Shown here one piece after another: positions 11,882 through 22,499 of a stretch of DNA of 64,000 nucleotides. The stretch comes from Bidens hawaiensis (Eukaryota; Streptophyta; Magnoliopsida; Asterales; Asteraceae), in contig JAIQDT010000295.1 of NCBI GenBank assembly GCA_021521415.1, forward strand, positions 1,736,001 to 1,800,000, written 5' to 3'. Numbering within the stretch: position 1 is the first letter of the stretch; each line of letters starts with the position of its first letter. Made by a program: the position numbers and the translations under genes. Below the pieces are notes generated by a model that was not told the origin of the DNA, made no database searches, and worked only from the letters and a program-made list of their open reading frames with translations.

Positions 11882-11910
11882 GATGTTTGATTATATTACA
11901 ATTTACTTAG
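11545..11910 (+). pseudogene. ndhC: ndhC fragment, NADH dehydrogenase-like subunit 3 (plastid origin)
   Basis: The reading frame starts [18 protein letters not shown] and contains the family signature [14 protein letters not shown], then [22 protein letters not shown] and [10 protein letters not shown]. In plastids this membrane protein is a subunit of the NDH complex in the thylakoid (three transmembrane helices). About 112 of roughly 120 codons are present; after VYAWR the frame runs into unrelated sequence (CLIILQFT then stop), so the C-terminus is lost. The frame has no stops, which suggests a fairly recent transfer. A nuclear promoter or transit peptide is not seen, so it is very probably nonfunctional. 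Confidence 0.92.
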
Positions 11911-11954
11911 AAAAATTTGGAAACAAGGTGATTGTAATTGAATGGAATAAAAGA

Positions 11955-12360
11955 AAAATATGGCTAAGGATTGTATGCAAGTTGGATTTGGCTAAGTATT
12001 GTATGCGAGTTGAATGAGGCTAAGTATTGTATGCGAGTCTGAAATGAGGAAAATTTGCAAAGTATTGTATGCGAGTTGGATTTGGCTAAGGATTGTATGC
12101 GAGTTGGAAGATTGTATGCGAGTTGGAATGAGGCTAAGGATTGTATGCGAGTTGGAAGATTGTATGCGAGTATGGAATGGAGAGAAATTTTGGCTAAGTA
12201 TTGTATGCGAATTAATGTATGCGAGTCTGGTGAAAGAAACTAAGGATTGTAAGAAAGTAGGTGGATAAGTTAAGTATTGTATCCGACTGAGGTTGTGAAT
12301 GCGACCAAGGAATGAAATGTATGCGAGTTAGGATGAGTGAACCATTGTATTCGAGTTTGG
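11955..12360. repeat. Leader array of element A: TTGTATGCGAGTTGGA motif
   Basis: About 15 copies of [AT]TTGTATGCGAGT (plus strand), some extended to GGCTAAGGATTGTATGCGAGTT, lie at irregular spacing between the primer site at 12694 and the plastid insertion. Copies at the right-hand end are more diverged (TCCGACTGA, TTCGAGTTT). The array occupies the same position relative to its element as the arrays in elements B and C. Confidence 0.8.
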
Positions 12361-12693
12361 GTCAACAATTTGATTACTTTGAACCAATTAAAGAATGCTA
12401 CCAACTCACTTTCATGTCACTACTCTCAAGCATATCCAAATGCATGCAAGACACATTCTTTGAAGCAAGTATCACATGCAACACACAAACACAAATCTTC
12501 AAGATTAACAAGCCACAAACACCAACTTTAACAACTTCAAACCATCTTCTTGAGCAAGAACCCAAAAATACTTAAGAACTTCAAGAACACAAGAACCCGA
12601 AAACCAATTATTTTCTTCAAAAATACGTCTTTTCGCACACAAGACCAAAATCCAAGGTTGTGACCCAAGATCTACAACTAGTCGAGCCCGAAA

Positions 12694-12705
12694 GCTCTGA
12701 TACCA
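12694..12705 (-). other. Primer-binding site of element A
   Basis: The minus strand reads TGGTATCAGAGC, the complement of the 3' end of plant initiator methionine tRNA. It starts two bases after the LTR end at 12708. This is the usual primer site of Copia elements and fixes both strand and LTR boundary. Confidence 0.9.
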
Positions 12706-12707
12706 AT

Positions 12708-13104
12708 TGTAGGTCCCGAAACCGGATCAAGCAACAAAACAAACTAAGATACTAGTCGTTCTTGGATCAACCTCACAACTAGTTGGCAGAAACAACTAGT
12801 CGGACCGAGATCTCGGATCTTGTGTGTGTGTTAGAGAGAGCCGAAAGTTTGGAAGATGGATGAGGGAGTTGAGAGAGTTTTGTTTACTTGGATAAAATAA
12901 AAGATGCGAGAATTGTGTGGTGTATTCCATACACACACATTATATAGTGTGGGTATGTTATACACCATTCCATTAATAACAAGCCCAATAGGCAACAAGT
13001 ACAAGAGGCCTCGGGCCCATTACATATAAACGTAAACGAACATAAACGAAAACTAAAAATGATACAAATACGAAAGACTTAATTAAACAAAACCGGGCCT
13101 TACA
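12708..13104 (-). mobile_element. 5' LTR of element A (397 bp)
   Basis: On the minus strand it begins TGTAAGGCCCGG and ends GGGACCTACA, giving the TG...CA ends and short inverted termini expected of an LTR, directly followed by the primer site. The end nearest the primer site resembles the LTR of element C (TGTAGGTC-CG on the plus strand). The second LTR is not in the window, so age and target duplication cannot be read. Confidence 0.8.
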
Positions 13105-13560
13105 TTAAGACTTAAAAACCTTTTACAAAACATAAAAACTTTACTTCAATGAATTTTGATGTATCACTTCTGCCCAAAGGTGATGTGTTACATCTGCCCT
13201 ATCATTCAAGTCTAACTAAAAGCTTTTGCATATGTCTCACTTCTGCTCAAAGGTGATGTGTTACGTTTATATCTAACAAAACTAACATGTGCGTAATTAA
13301 AATAATTGCACCACTTCATCCCTAAGGTGATGTGTTACAATTGTTTTTCACGCATACTTAAATAATTTTTAATTCTGCCCAAATATGATTTATTTTTTGT
13401 TTAAGTAGAACTTTTAGTTATAGTCTATTAGTTTGATGTTAATAATTGACATATCACATCTTCAAAATGATCCTCACATTAATGATCCTTCATTAATTAT
13501 CTAATGATCCTAAATTTTAATATGTATTATTATAATATCTCATAACATTACTCACTATAA
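13105..13560. other. Noncoding flank with a triplicated short block
   Basis: No gene is seen. A block like CACTTCTGCCCAAAGGTGATG followed by TGTTAC occurs three times (about 13166, 13231, 13311) with drift between copies. It may be decayed LTR sequence. Confidence 0.4.
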
Positions 13561-16500
13561 TTTTATTCTACAAATAACTATCACATTCAAATCATCCATT
13601 CTAATCTCAAACCCAAATATACTTCATAAAGAGTTTCATTAACTTTTAGCTCTTCTCGTTTTTTATTATCCTTAACACATGACCATTTCGTTGCTCCTTC
13701 TATTATTAATAATAATAATGAAGAAAGCTAGAGCATGAAAAATTGGATGAGTCAAACATATTGTCTGCGATGATAATCAATAAACTCATGCTATCAAATA
13801 GAGTTATTCTGGATTTAGTTTTTCCTAAAACTAATATAATCTAATACCTATAAAATTATTAAAGTAACTCCTAAGATCCATGCGTTCCTTGAAAATTCTA
13901 ACTATGAGGTTAAATAACATTATTGTATACATCATAATGTACAATATCATGAAACATAAAACTAAGGGCTCACACATGAAAATAAGTACAATTTTCTAGT
14001 ACATTACATACTAAAATATTCAATAGTACAATTTGGTGTCTTAAGAATAAATTATAACACTCGGAAGAACCAAAAGAAAATGAGTGTGTTTATCGTCAAC
14101 ATATGTACAAGAAAAGAAATGTCTAGCACTGGAAAATAAGATGTTATTCAACTCATTAACACTGAAACCTAAAAGAGGATAAGTCTAAGGTTCATTGACA
14201 AAATACAAGTATTACTTCCATCTTGAAGTTCTCTAAGGAGAAGTCTCATTGCAAACATATGCCATTAATTAGACATAAACAACAAGACTATCCATAATTA
14301 AAATGAGCAACTGGCTAAAATTGATAGTTGTATAATATTAATGATATTTAAGTATGTTAATTATAATATTCCCATTAAAACATGATTGGTTGAGTCTACT
14401 TCTATATGTTTACCCAAAATCAACAAATAACTATCATGAGTGTTAGTCACGAATTTATATGTTAATGTTATTAGAAACCATGAAAAATGTCTTCTAAATT
14501 ACGCTTTATGATACCTTAAATATTCTGGAGATTAATCAGAATTCTAGTATCAATACTTAAGCTATAATATGACAATTATGAGGTTTGTATAACCAACATA
14601 AAGTCAGTCTTACATTAAACTCTCATAATATTTGTTATCAATATCAATATCTGGATTGAAACATTATGAAATATAACTAGATGATACTATATACTTTCAC
14701 AACTTCAATCATGCAAATAAAAATTTAACAAAAGACAAATGATACCTATAAAATTCATCCATTAAAACCAAATTTTATGAGAAATCATGACATGGTTTAA
14801 TTAGGGTGATTTTTCATATAATCTCATTCTTATTGATTATAAATCATGTGTTAGATGCCCTAAACATTTCATGGCTTAAGAAATAAGTATGAGTCTACCA
14901 GAAGTTATGTTTCACTTACATTCGTGGAACTTATTCAAATGAAATATTCAGGCATAATTCTTTATCATTTAAAAGGCTATTTACTTGTATCTAATTTGTC
15001 TACTATGATCCATTCACACATACTTAATACGATTTCTTCTAAACATGTCCCTAAGTTTATTATGACACCTGGACGTTCAAAAAATCAAATCAAGTCTAAC
15101 ATATATATGACTGATTCCCACGTCATGTACATCATTAAAACTTCTCTTGTATTTTTCCTAGAGATATTAAAAATCAATGGGAGCCTTAAGTGTCACAATC
15201 ATAACTTACAAGATTTGCAAGAGATGGGGGAGTGAAAACATGATATTATCTCAGTTACACCTCTTGTACAAGACATTTCTTCATCACAACACAATTCCAT
15301 TAAAACTTATCTCTTTAGAAGCTACTACTACTCTTACAAAAGTTTCATTGTTTCTTAAATGTGGGCATACTCTGATTTCTTACTTAAACAATCCTCATAA
15401 GAGAAACTACGACGACTTACATTATAACTTGTTTCTATATTAGAATATCTTGGTGTTAAAATATTGACCCTACGCATGCTAATTTCCTAAAGGTTTATAA
15501 GGTCAGTGGGAGTAGTAAAAGTCCTTATAATGACTTGACAAACGTAAAAGAGGCGGGAGAAAGAGAGTCATTAATTTTACTTCAATTACACCTCTTGTAC
15601 ACCATACTGCACCAACTTTTACACACTTAGAATCCTAAAAATGATAGCAACCTAAGCAAAAGATAATCCATAAAACCCTACTAACTTTGATGATTATGTA
15701 AACTCCTTAACTGAAGTTGAAATGGTGTTGTAAAGTTTACTAATCCTACCTTTTCTAATTAATTCATTAATATCAATCTATCTTCTGAATGGAATAATGC
15801 TATTATTATCTAATTAAACTGAAATCCATAAATCAGAATAACATTTCAGATTTTGTTGAAACATCTAAAGGTGTTCATAACTAAACTAAATCATAACACA
15901 AACGTTAAGACACTAAGAAGCATGATTGATTGTTAAAGGTTATATTCAAGAGGGAATAAATCATCAAAGAATCTTCTTACCTATATTACAAAAGATTCTT
16001 TGTGGATTGTCATTGTTAAAGTAGCTTAAAATAGTTTAGAGCTACATTAAATGAACATTAAACAACTTTCCCTTACAAGTGATTTACATATTATATATTC
16101 ATAAAACAACCTGAAAGTTTTAAACTGAAGGTCAAAGAACAGTTAGTATGCAAGTCACTAAAATCCATGTATGGTTAATGCAAACATCATAATGTGTTGA
16201 AATCTTAATACATTTATTTTCATAAAGAACCAAGTGGATTAATGTACCTTCCTTAAAATGAGTAGGAGCAGTTAAATCAAACGTGTCCTTATATAGATGA
16301 CATTATTTTGACAAGCACATGTTACATAAGTCAAAGCATTGCTCATACATACTTTATACTTTGATATGATGGATCTCAAAGATATCCCTTACATGATAGA
16401 TATCATAAGAATTTGAGATAATTTAAAAGAAAAGTAAGAACTCAAACCGGTTGATTACTCTAAACTTTCTTATATTCAGATATAAGAAAATGTAATTTTT

Positions 16501-17228
16501 GGATATATGCTTATGTCATAGATAAATATATCTCATGAAGGAGTCATAATGAACTGATAACAACAACCTAAGTTATAATGACATAATATGTTGATTAATC
16601 ACAACATAATTAGCAGTAAATGATGTTGAAAATTTACTAGTGAACTTATTAGTTTATTAACTCCATATAAATTGTATATTGAAGACTTATTGTGATAAAA
16701 TCAGCTACCATGTTTTCTCAAACAGTAACAGATATGAAATTATTATTAGTTTATTAACGAATTGAAGAAACTTGATTTTTTGTATCGAATACATTCATGA
16801 TATGCTTAAGGATCCTATAACTAAAGGTCTATTACGTGTAAGTGTTATGAAAGCTCTTATAATCATTAGTGGTTTATTGATGACCATGTACAACTGCATA
16901 TCGTACTATGAATGATTAACTATTAACTTTTCCTCGCTAGTATTGATTTTGTATGTCTTATAATATGTTCTGCATGCATAATGACATATAGACAAATTAT
17001 TATACAAATCAAATGTTCAGAAAGGCTTACTTGAAAATTTTGATCGTAACTACTTGGGTTTTAAATAAGGACTGTAGTATCATTAAATTAATGGGGGTCT
17101 TGAGCTGATGGTCAATTCAATAACTGTATTTCTCTGCTCCTGTTTGAGTTTAAAGCAAAAATGAATGTTAAATCCTCATCAAGCTTATCTAATACTCATA
17201 ATAAATGATTAATCGGCCTAGTGGGAGA
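13560..17228 (+). mobile_element. Strongly decayed Copia remnant (element E)
   Basis: AT-rich sequence without a long ORF. The only readable trace of pol is near 16800-16840, where DPITKGL resembles the conserved Copia C-terminal DPLTKGL. It is followed about 400 bp later by a purine tract GTGGGAGAATG and an LTR-like start. The 5' end and 5' LTR were not found. Elsewhere in this stretch I see nothing I can name. Confidence 0.4.
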
Positions 17229-17504
17229 ATGTAAGAATATATATACATATTTATATGGTTATCATTATCATTTATATAATATTAGATCAAAATATTAGTT
17301 ATACCTTATTATATATTAGTTTGGTAATTGTTGATGGGAGATATTACCATTAATTAACTAATAAAGGATTTCCCCTTGAGTGTATATAACGAGAGATCAA
17401 TATTAACATCATAAGCAAATCACACACACATAAAAATTTTGTGTGTCTCCTCTCTCCTAAATCAGGTTACTCTCAATAACCCTAACACCATCCTTAACCC
17501 TACA
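17228..17504 (+). mobile_element. Probable 3' LTR of the decayed Copia remnant
   Basis: It follows the polypurine tract GTGGGAGAA directly, begins TGTAAGAATATA, contains a TATA-like stretch near 17380-17390 (GTGTATATAACGAG) and ends CCCTACA. Length of about 277 bp is typical of small Copia LTRs. The right boundary is a judgement from the TG...CA rule only. Confidence 0.45.
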
Positions 17505-18566
17505 TCCGAAAGGGGAACTCCGTCAAGCTGAAAACTATGTCGTCTACATCCTTCTCTGATGTGGTTAATACTCTCCATGCTATAACATGTACACATATGA
17601 TTAATGGGTGGTTTATCATATTATCATGTTTTCCATTATTGTAAGGCCCCGTTCCCGGTAGCCCTACTTTAGCGTCGGATTTACTCATAAACACAGTTCT
17701 ACAAATCAGAGTTTATAAAAACTTTCGCGGAAACGTTAACTTTAATCCTTTGATACCAAACATTAAATCTTTTCTTTCAAAACCATAAAACAAAACATTA
17801 TATTTAAAACATCTTTTCTTCTATCTTCAGATGTCAACCGTTCAATCCATGCCATGTGCCATCCTCATGCTAACTCTAATATCAGCTCACCTGCGTGCAT
17901 ACTAAAAGTCAACTACGCTGAGTGAGTTCTAGTTAATCAAGCAACTTATCATACAACCACTACATGCATCATATACGTATTCGAAGACACGTAGCCCACT
18001 ATCAGACCTGCTCACCTTACCACTTAACCTCTTATTCACCCCTACCACTTAGCCACTTTAATAACGCAGTCACGTATAGGCTTACCCTACCACGTACTAT
18101 CGTCATGCCACTAACACTCTTACTAGACCCTTGCCACTTTTAACACACTCTACCTCTACTTATTTACAACACACTTCATATCATTACACCATTTACATAA
18201 TAAGCAAGTCACACCATAACATTTACACACTTATAACCACTTAGAGATCATTTCCCTTGCCGACACGTGCAATATCCGAATATCGTTCACGCCCCGACAA
18301 GCATTATTTATTAGCTACTTGTATAACATCTATAGCATACACTTACCACTTAGGGTAAGTGTATTCACACTTCACATCGAGTATGCACACAGCCCCGAAA
18401 ACATAACAAGGAAAAGGGGCTAGAAACTCACCTGAACTCGGTTACTTCTTTCGTTAATGGTTACTTCTTTCTTTGGCTGTGCACGGCTAACTGTATAACA
18501 ATTACACGTATAAATTAACTATCACTACCCATATCGTCTTTCTAGTTCAATTATTACCCACAACGA

Positions 18567-18655
18567 ACGGGGTCCGGGGGCAGCGCCCCTGACAGTGGGG
18601 TTCTAGGGGCGGCAGCCCCTAGCGGGGTCCAAAGGGCAGAGCCCCTGGCTGGGGT
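18567..18655. repeat. Three GC-rich repeats with GGGGTCC...CAGCGCCCCT
   Basis: Three units of about 30 bp each have the form GGGGT(C/T)C...GGCAG-GCCCCT in a region that is otherwise AT-rich. Each unit can fold on itself (GGGGC...GCCCC). They lie inside solo LTR F; similar motifs are common in long plant Gypsy LTRs. Confidence 0.7.
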
Positions 18656-18799
18656 TAATTTTATTTTCATTAACTGTCTTAACACATTTTCTATTAGGAT
18701 TTTAATTTATTTTCTAATTTTCTAACCCATTCTTCATAACGAATTAAGTCTGATTCTCTATCCGATTCGTTACCTTAAATGTAAGCAAACGTACATGTT

Positions 18800-19092
18800 A
18801 GGCGAACTTAACTTAAGCGAACCTAAGTTAAGCGAACTTAACATTCAGCGAACTTAACATTCAGCAAACTTGGATTCTGGCGAACTTATCAGTAGCGAAC
18901 TTGTATATAGCGAAGTTAACCACAGGCGAACTTGCTGCAGCGAACTTAATCATCAGCGAACTTATAAACGAACTTATAAAAGTGACCTTATACATTAAGA
19001 GAACTTGTCAGTGGGCGAACTTGGCTGGCGAACTTGCTTGCAAGCGAACTTGCGTGCAGGCGAAGTTGGCTTGCAGGCGAAGTTGTTCAGCA
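18800..19092. repeat. Array of about 19 GCGAACTTA motifs in solo LTR F
   Basis: The 8-10 bp motif [AG]GCGAACTT[AG] recurs at intervals of about 10-20 bp, always in the same orientation. Toward the right end copies change to GGCGAACTTGC and GGCGAAGTTG. Spacers vary. It looks like the arrays in element leaders, here with a GCGAACTT core. Confidence 0.85.
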
Positions 19093-19804
19093 GCCGCCGC
19101 TATTCGTCTTTAATCACCAAAATCATCTTCGTTTCATCAAGAAATTCCTGAATATGATGTTAACCGAACCCGTGATCGTTCCCATGGTCTTTCTTGGGTA
19201 GAACTATGCCCGGAAAAGCATAAAGTTTGGACCTTTAAGCTTAAAACGTTCAATAACATAACTATGGTTTATCTTAAACGAGCCGTGCCTGGCCATGGGT
19301 TTGTTAAGTTCGTTTTAATGTCAAGTTTGCAACTTTACGTTTCATTTACACCCGATCTAATCTCGTTCTACGTTTCAAGACTAAACGTTAATAAAAACGT
19401 AAACTTTAAGATCAAAACATACCTTTTCGTGTTTTTAAGGTTACGGTTAGCTTGGTGATGAACTACAATCTTGTATCTTGCTTGCACGCTCAAGATCTAT
19501 TAAGTTATAGGCTTGGTTTGGTCTCGGATTGCTCCTTAGCTCGTGGCCGTATATGGGGTAGGAAGTATGTATGTTTTTTTGAGTATGTAGAGAATAGGAT
19601 GGAAAGAAATGAGGGTTTAGGGTTTAAGGGTGGTTTAAGGGAGTATTTATTCTCTCCTAGGGCCCATGGACCCTAATCCCATCTTATCCATAATCCCATC
19701 TTGATTAATCTAAGACCATATCTTTTCTCTAGTAATTATTAACGTGAAAACACTAAACGTAACTTTCTTTATTAACTATGAAAATTTTAGGATGTTACAA
19801 TTAT

Positions 19805-20334
19805 CGCCATTAGGAATTGATCAATAGGTGTACCTAGCCGCATCGACCATTGCCATCAGTGCAGTACTTGTATTAGAAAGTTAGATCGTACGAAAGCCGA
19901 TATATTACATAAGCATAACTTTGAAGGATTACAAAGAACGATATGCACTTTAAATGTGACACCTAGAAAGGAGCATTGGTAAAAATGAGACCAAAAGAGC
20001 TATGCTCTAAGCATTTTTACAATAAGAGATTAAGAGATCATAAGGGCTCACTAAAGACAATGATGGTCGTACAACATAGAGCAACTAGAAAAGGACAATT
20101 CTATCGTGCTCAGCTATGAGAGACAATATTACAAATGTAGATGCCATATTGTCCTATATATACACCTCGAATTTCTGTAACAATGCCTATGATATATGAA
20201 TAAAAAGAATATAATTTCACCTTTAACTATGTGTTTTATATAATCTCTCATATCTCTCAAGTATCAATCACATTATCTGTTAATCGAGCTGGTCTTGACC
20301 AATAATCCTTAAGGGCCTAAGATTTGCTTTAACA
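19805..20334 (+). mobile_element. Gypsy LTR (right part) of element G
   Basis: The stretch contains a TATA-like CCTATATATACACC near 20152-20166, an ATAAAAAG polyadenylation-like region soon after, and ends in TTTAACA at 20334 just before a Gypsy-type primer site. The left part was split by insertion of solo LTR F and its start was not located. Confidence 0.5.
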
Positions 20335-20335
20335 T

Positions 20336-20347
20336 TGGCGCCATCGG
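20336..20347 (+). other. Gypsy-type primer-binding site
   Basis: TGGCGCCATCGG follows the LTR end by one base. TGGCGCC is the usual start of the primer site of many plant Ty3/Gypsy elements. It defines plus orientation of the decayed gag and protease that follow. Confidence 0.6.
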
Positions 20348-20399
20348 AGTCGAATTATAGTTTTTACGGTAACGATTTGTGAGTTTTTGAAGGAATACG

Positions 20400-22300
20400 A
20401 GTAGTGACGTCATTACGGAAAAGAACAATGAAATTCTGGTGGAGGTGGAAGAAGAAATCGAGTAGGAAAGTGAGATAATGGAGGAGTTGAAGCTGGGTTC
20501 CTTGCGAAGAAATCAGGTTTTCCTGGCAAATTTCAAAAACCAATAGAAAAAGGAAACAACAATGTAATCGTGCAAACAAATTTGTCTGAAACTCTGGTGA
20601 CAGAAGTACAGCTGCCGGAAGTATAACAAACATTACAACCAACATGATGTTTAATAGAAATATCAACACCAAACATGACCTTTACACACCCAATCATGTA
20701 CACTCCCCGACCTACACCGCAACTTTCATTCAAGAACTTTTCCCTATACATTCCGGTGGACAATGGCCATTGGGACCATACAATACACCGGTATAACCAG
20801 GAGAAACCATACCATTATAAACCCAAGCATAAAACCAGTTTGGATCCTTTACTCCACCTTCGACAACCATCCAAAGAACCCCATATACAGGAGCACCACT
20901 GAACGATTTAGAAAAAATCATACAATCGCCGGACTTGACCGCACCTTATAAACCATCATTAGCCTACACCCAATCCAAGTTCACCAAAAGGATGATAGAG
21001 GGTAAGTTACCAACCAAAAAGAAAATGCCATCGACCATCAAAAATATGATGGCAAGGGTGACCTAGATGTGTTCTCATTTTTTGGGGAAACTACGGTAGA
21101 AGGGTGGTCGATGTCGGGGTAGTTTTATATGTTCACCTAGACGTTAACATAACAGGAGTAGCCTAAAAATGGTTCGACAAGTTACCAGTGGGCAGTCTAG
21201 ATGGTTTCGATTATATGCCCAAGGTGTTCTTGAAAATTTCTAGCTAACGAAGGAAAAACGCGAAGGCGCATACCTCGTAGCACAGTCTTAAGAGGCGTGA
21301 TGGGGAGAATGTAGAGGAATTTATGGAGATCTTCAAGAAAGAAAGCATGGAGGTGGCCGATGTGGAGGATCAGGTAAACATTTATGCCTTTTGTCATGGG
21401 GTTAGAAATAACCAATTGGTGGAGAAGCCCCACAAAGACCTGTCTGTTACGTTGGAAGGTTCTATGGACAAAACGAAAGCATTCATTAGAGGAAAGGGTG
21501 CATGCCAAGTCGAGAACAATTACAAAAGCATGCGACCCAAAACTAATTGAAAAGACCACTGCAACACCAACCAGAAAGAAGCCTAAGTTGGAGTTAGTCA
21601 AGATTGAAAACCCTATCCGAGAATCCAGGACAGAATTACTTCAACACCTATATGAGGTTTTCCGCATCAGCAATCACGGCGAAACAAGATGTACTGGCTG
21701 ACCTGACAAAAACACCTTCAAAATTCCTAGCCACCTAGGATGTATAATTTCTAGTCCTATAAAAAAACGTAAAGCTCCACTCGTTTATGTGAATACCACA
21801 AGGACAAGGGGCATCAGACAGACTATAGATGGGTGCTCCACAAAGAGAGAAAAGGCGGTGAAGTCAGGAAAGTTAGCACACATGCTAAAGGGAATACAAA
21901 ACAAGACGTTTGAGAACCGAGTGAAAGGAAGGGAAGAAGGGATGATACGAAGGCAAGAGCATCGAGGGTCGAAGCGATAGTCATGTACAAAACTGGATGA
22001 GCCAACCACTTACCTTCGGAAGAGCACCACCGAATGGGAGACAAGAAATCTCCTCTGACATCATGTACTTACAATGTTTCAATCAACTAAACCCATTGAA
22101 TAAGAAAAGATGATAGAAGTCGAAGCCCCTTTTGTAAGATTTTCCGGGGACATAGTACATGTCAAGTACGATAAGCTATATAAAAACTATAAAATAGCAA
22201 TCTGGATATCGAAGTCTCGCCACTCCGGTGAGAGGACTTGTCCATTATACATATCCTTAAAGTGTTTAAAACCAGCCCGGGCTCTGATAAATAAATAAGA
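20400..22300 (+). pseudogene. Decayed Gypsy gag and protease region (element G)
   Basis: Pieces in shifted frames resemble Ty3/Gypsy Gag: WFDKLPVGSLDGFDYM near 21172-21220; then RRDGENVEEFMEIFKKESMEV and DVEDQVNIYAFCHGV (about 21290-21405), which fits the retrotransposon Gag domain (RR-GES--F--RF). Further on, near 22060-22150, MYLQCFNQLNP and a phenylalanine-serine-glycine-like FSG block fit the retropepsin region. Many stops and shifts are present. No reverse transcriptase follows before recognisable similarity ends near 22300, so most of pol is deleted. Confidence 0.6.
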
Positions 22301-22499
22301 CATTCTTTACTCGAATCATTCCTGTCAAAATCGCCTCCACCATTATCCGAATTCTCGATCCCATAAATCTCATGGACTTCTTTTCTTTTCTTGTAGCTTT
22401 TGGCCACAATTTTCTTACTTTATTTACTTTGCATGTAGGTTCTTTGCCACAGTTTGCTTCTTTTGTTTCCTTTGCTTTGCTTGTATGTGTGCAAAGTTT

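Larger units (their letters stand above)
1..13104 (-). mobile_element. Element A: Copia (Sirevirus-like) LTR retrotransposon, 3' end beyond window
   Basis: Reading on the minus strand, the order is 5' LTR (13104-12708), initiator-Met-tRNA primer site, leader with a short-motif array and inserted plastid DNA, gag, protease, integrase, reverse transcriptase, RNase H (ending 4019), about 2 kb of noncoding DNA, then the start of a further gene at 1913. Integrase before reverse transcriptase defines Ty1/Copia. The very long gag with CCHC knuckles and the extra gene after pol resemble Sireviruses. No copy of the LTR is found between 1 and 4018, so the 3' LTR should lie left of the window; alternatively 1-2040 belongs to another element abutting A. 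Several frameshifts and stops make this copy defective. Confidence 0.8.
17640..19799 (+). mobile_element. Solo LTR F, 2160 bp, with 5-bp target duplication
   Basis: It starts TGTAAGGCCCCG and ends GGATGTTACA (inverted TGTAA/TTACA). It is flanked by ATTAT at 17635-17639 and again at 19800-19804. No internal coding region lies between, so it is a single LTR left by recombination of a larger, probably Gypsy, element. Inside are GC-rich direct repeats (18567-18655) and an array of GCGAACTTA motifs (18800-19090). Strand is arbitrary because TG/CA ends are symmetric. Confidence 0.8.

Noticed and set aside
11545..11910. Functional ndhC gene, or the window being plastid DNA
   Set aside because: The C-terminus is lost, plastid similarity ends abruptly, and both sides are retrotransposon leader.
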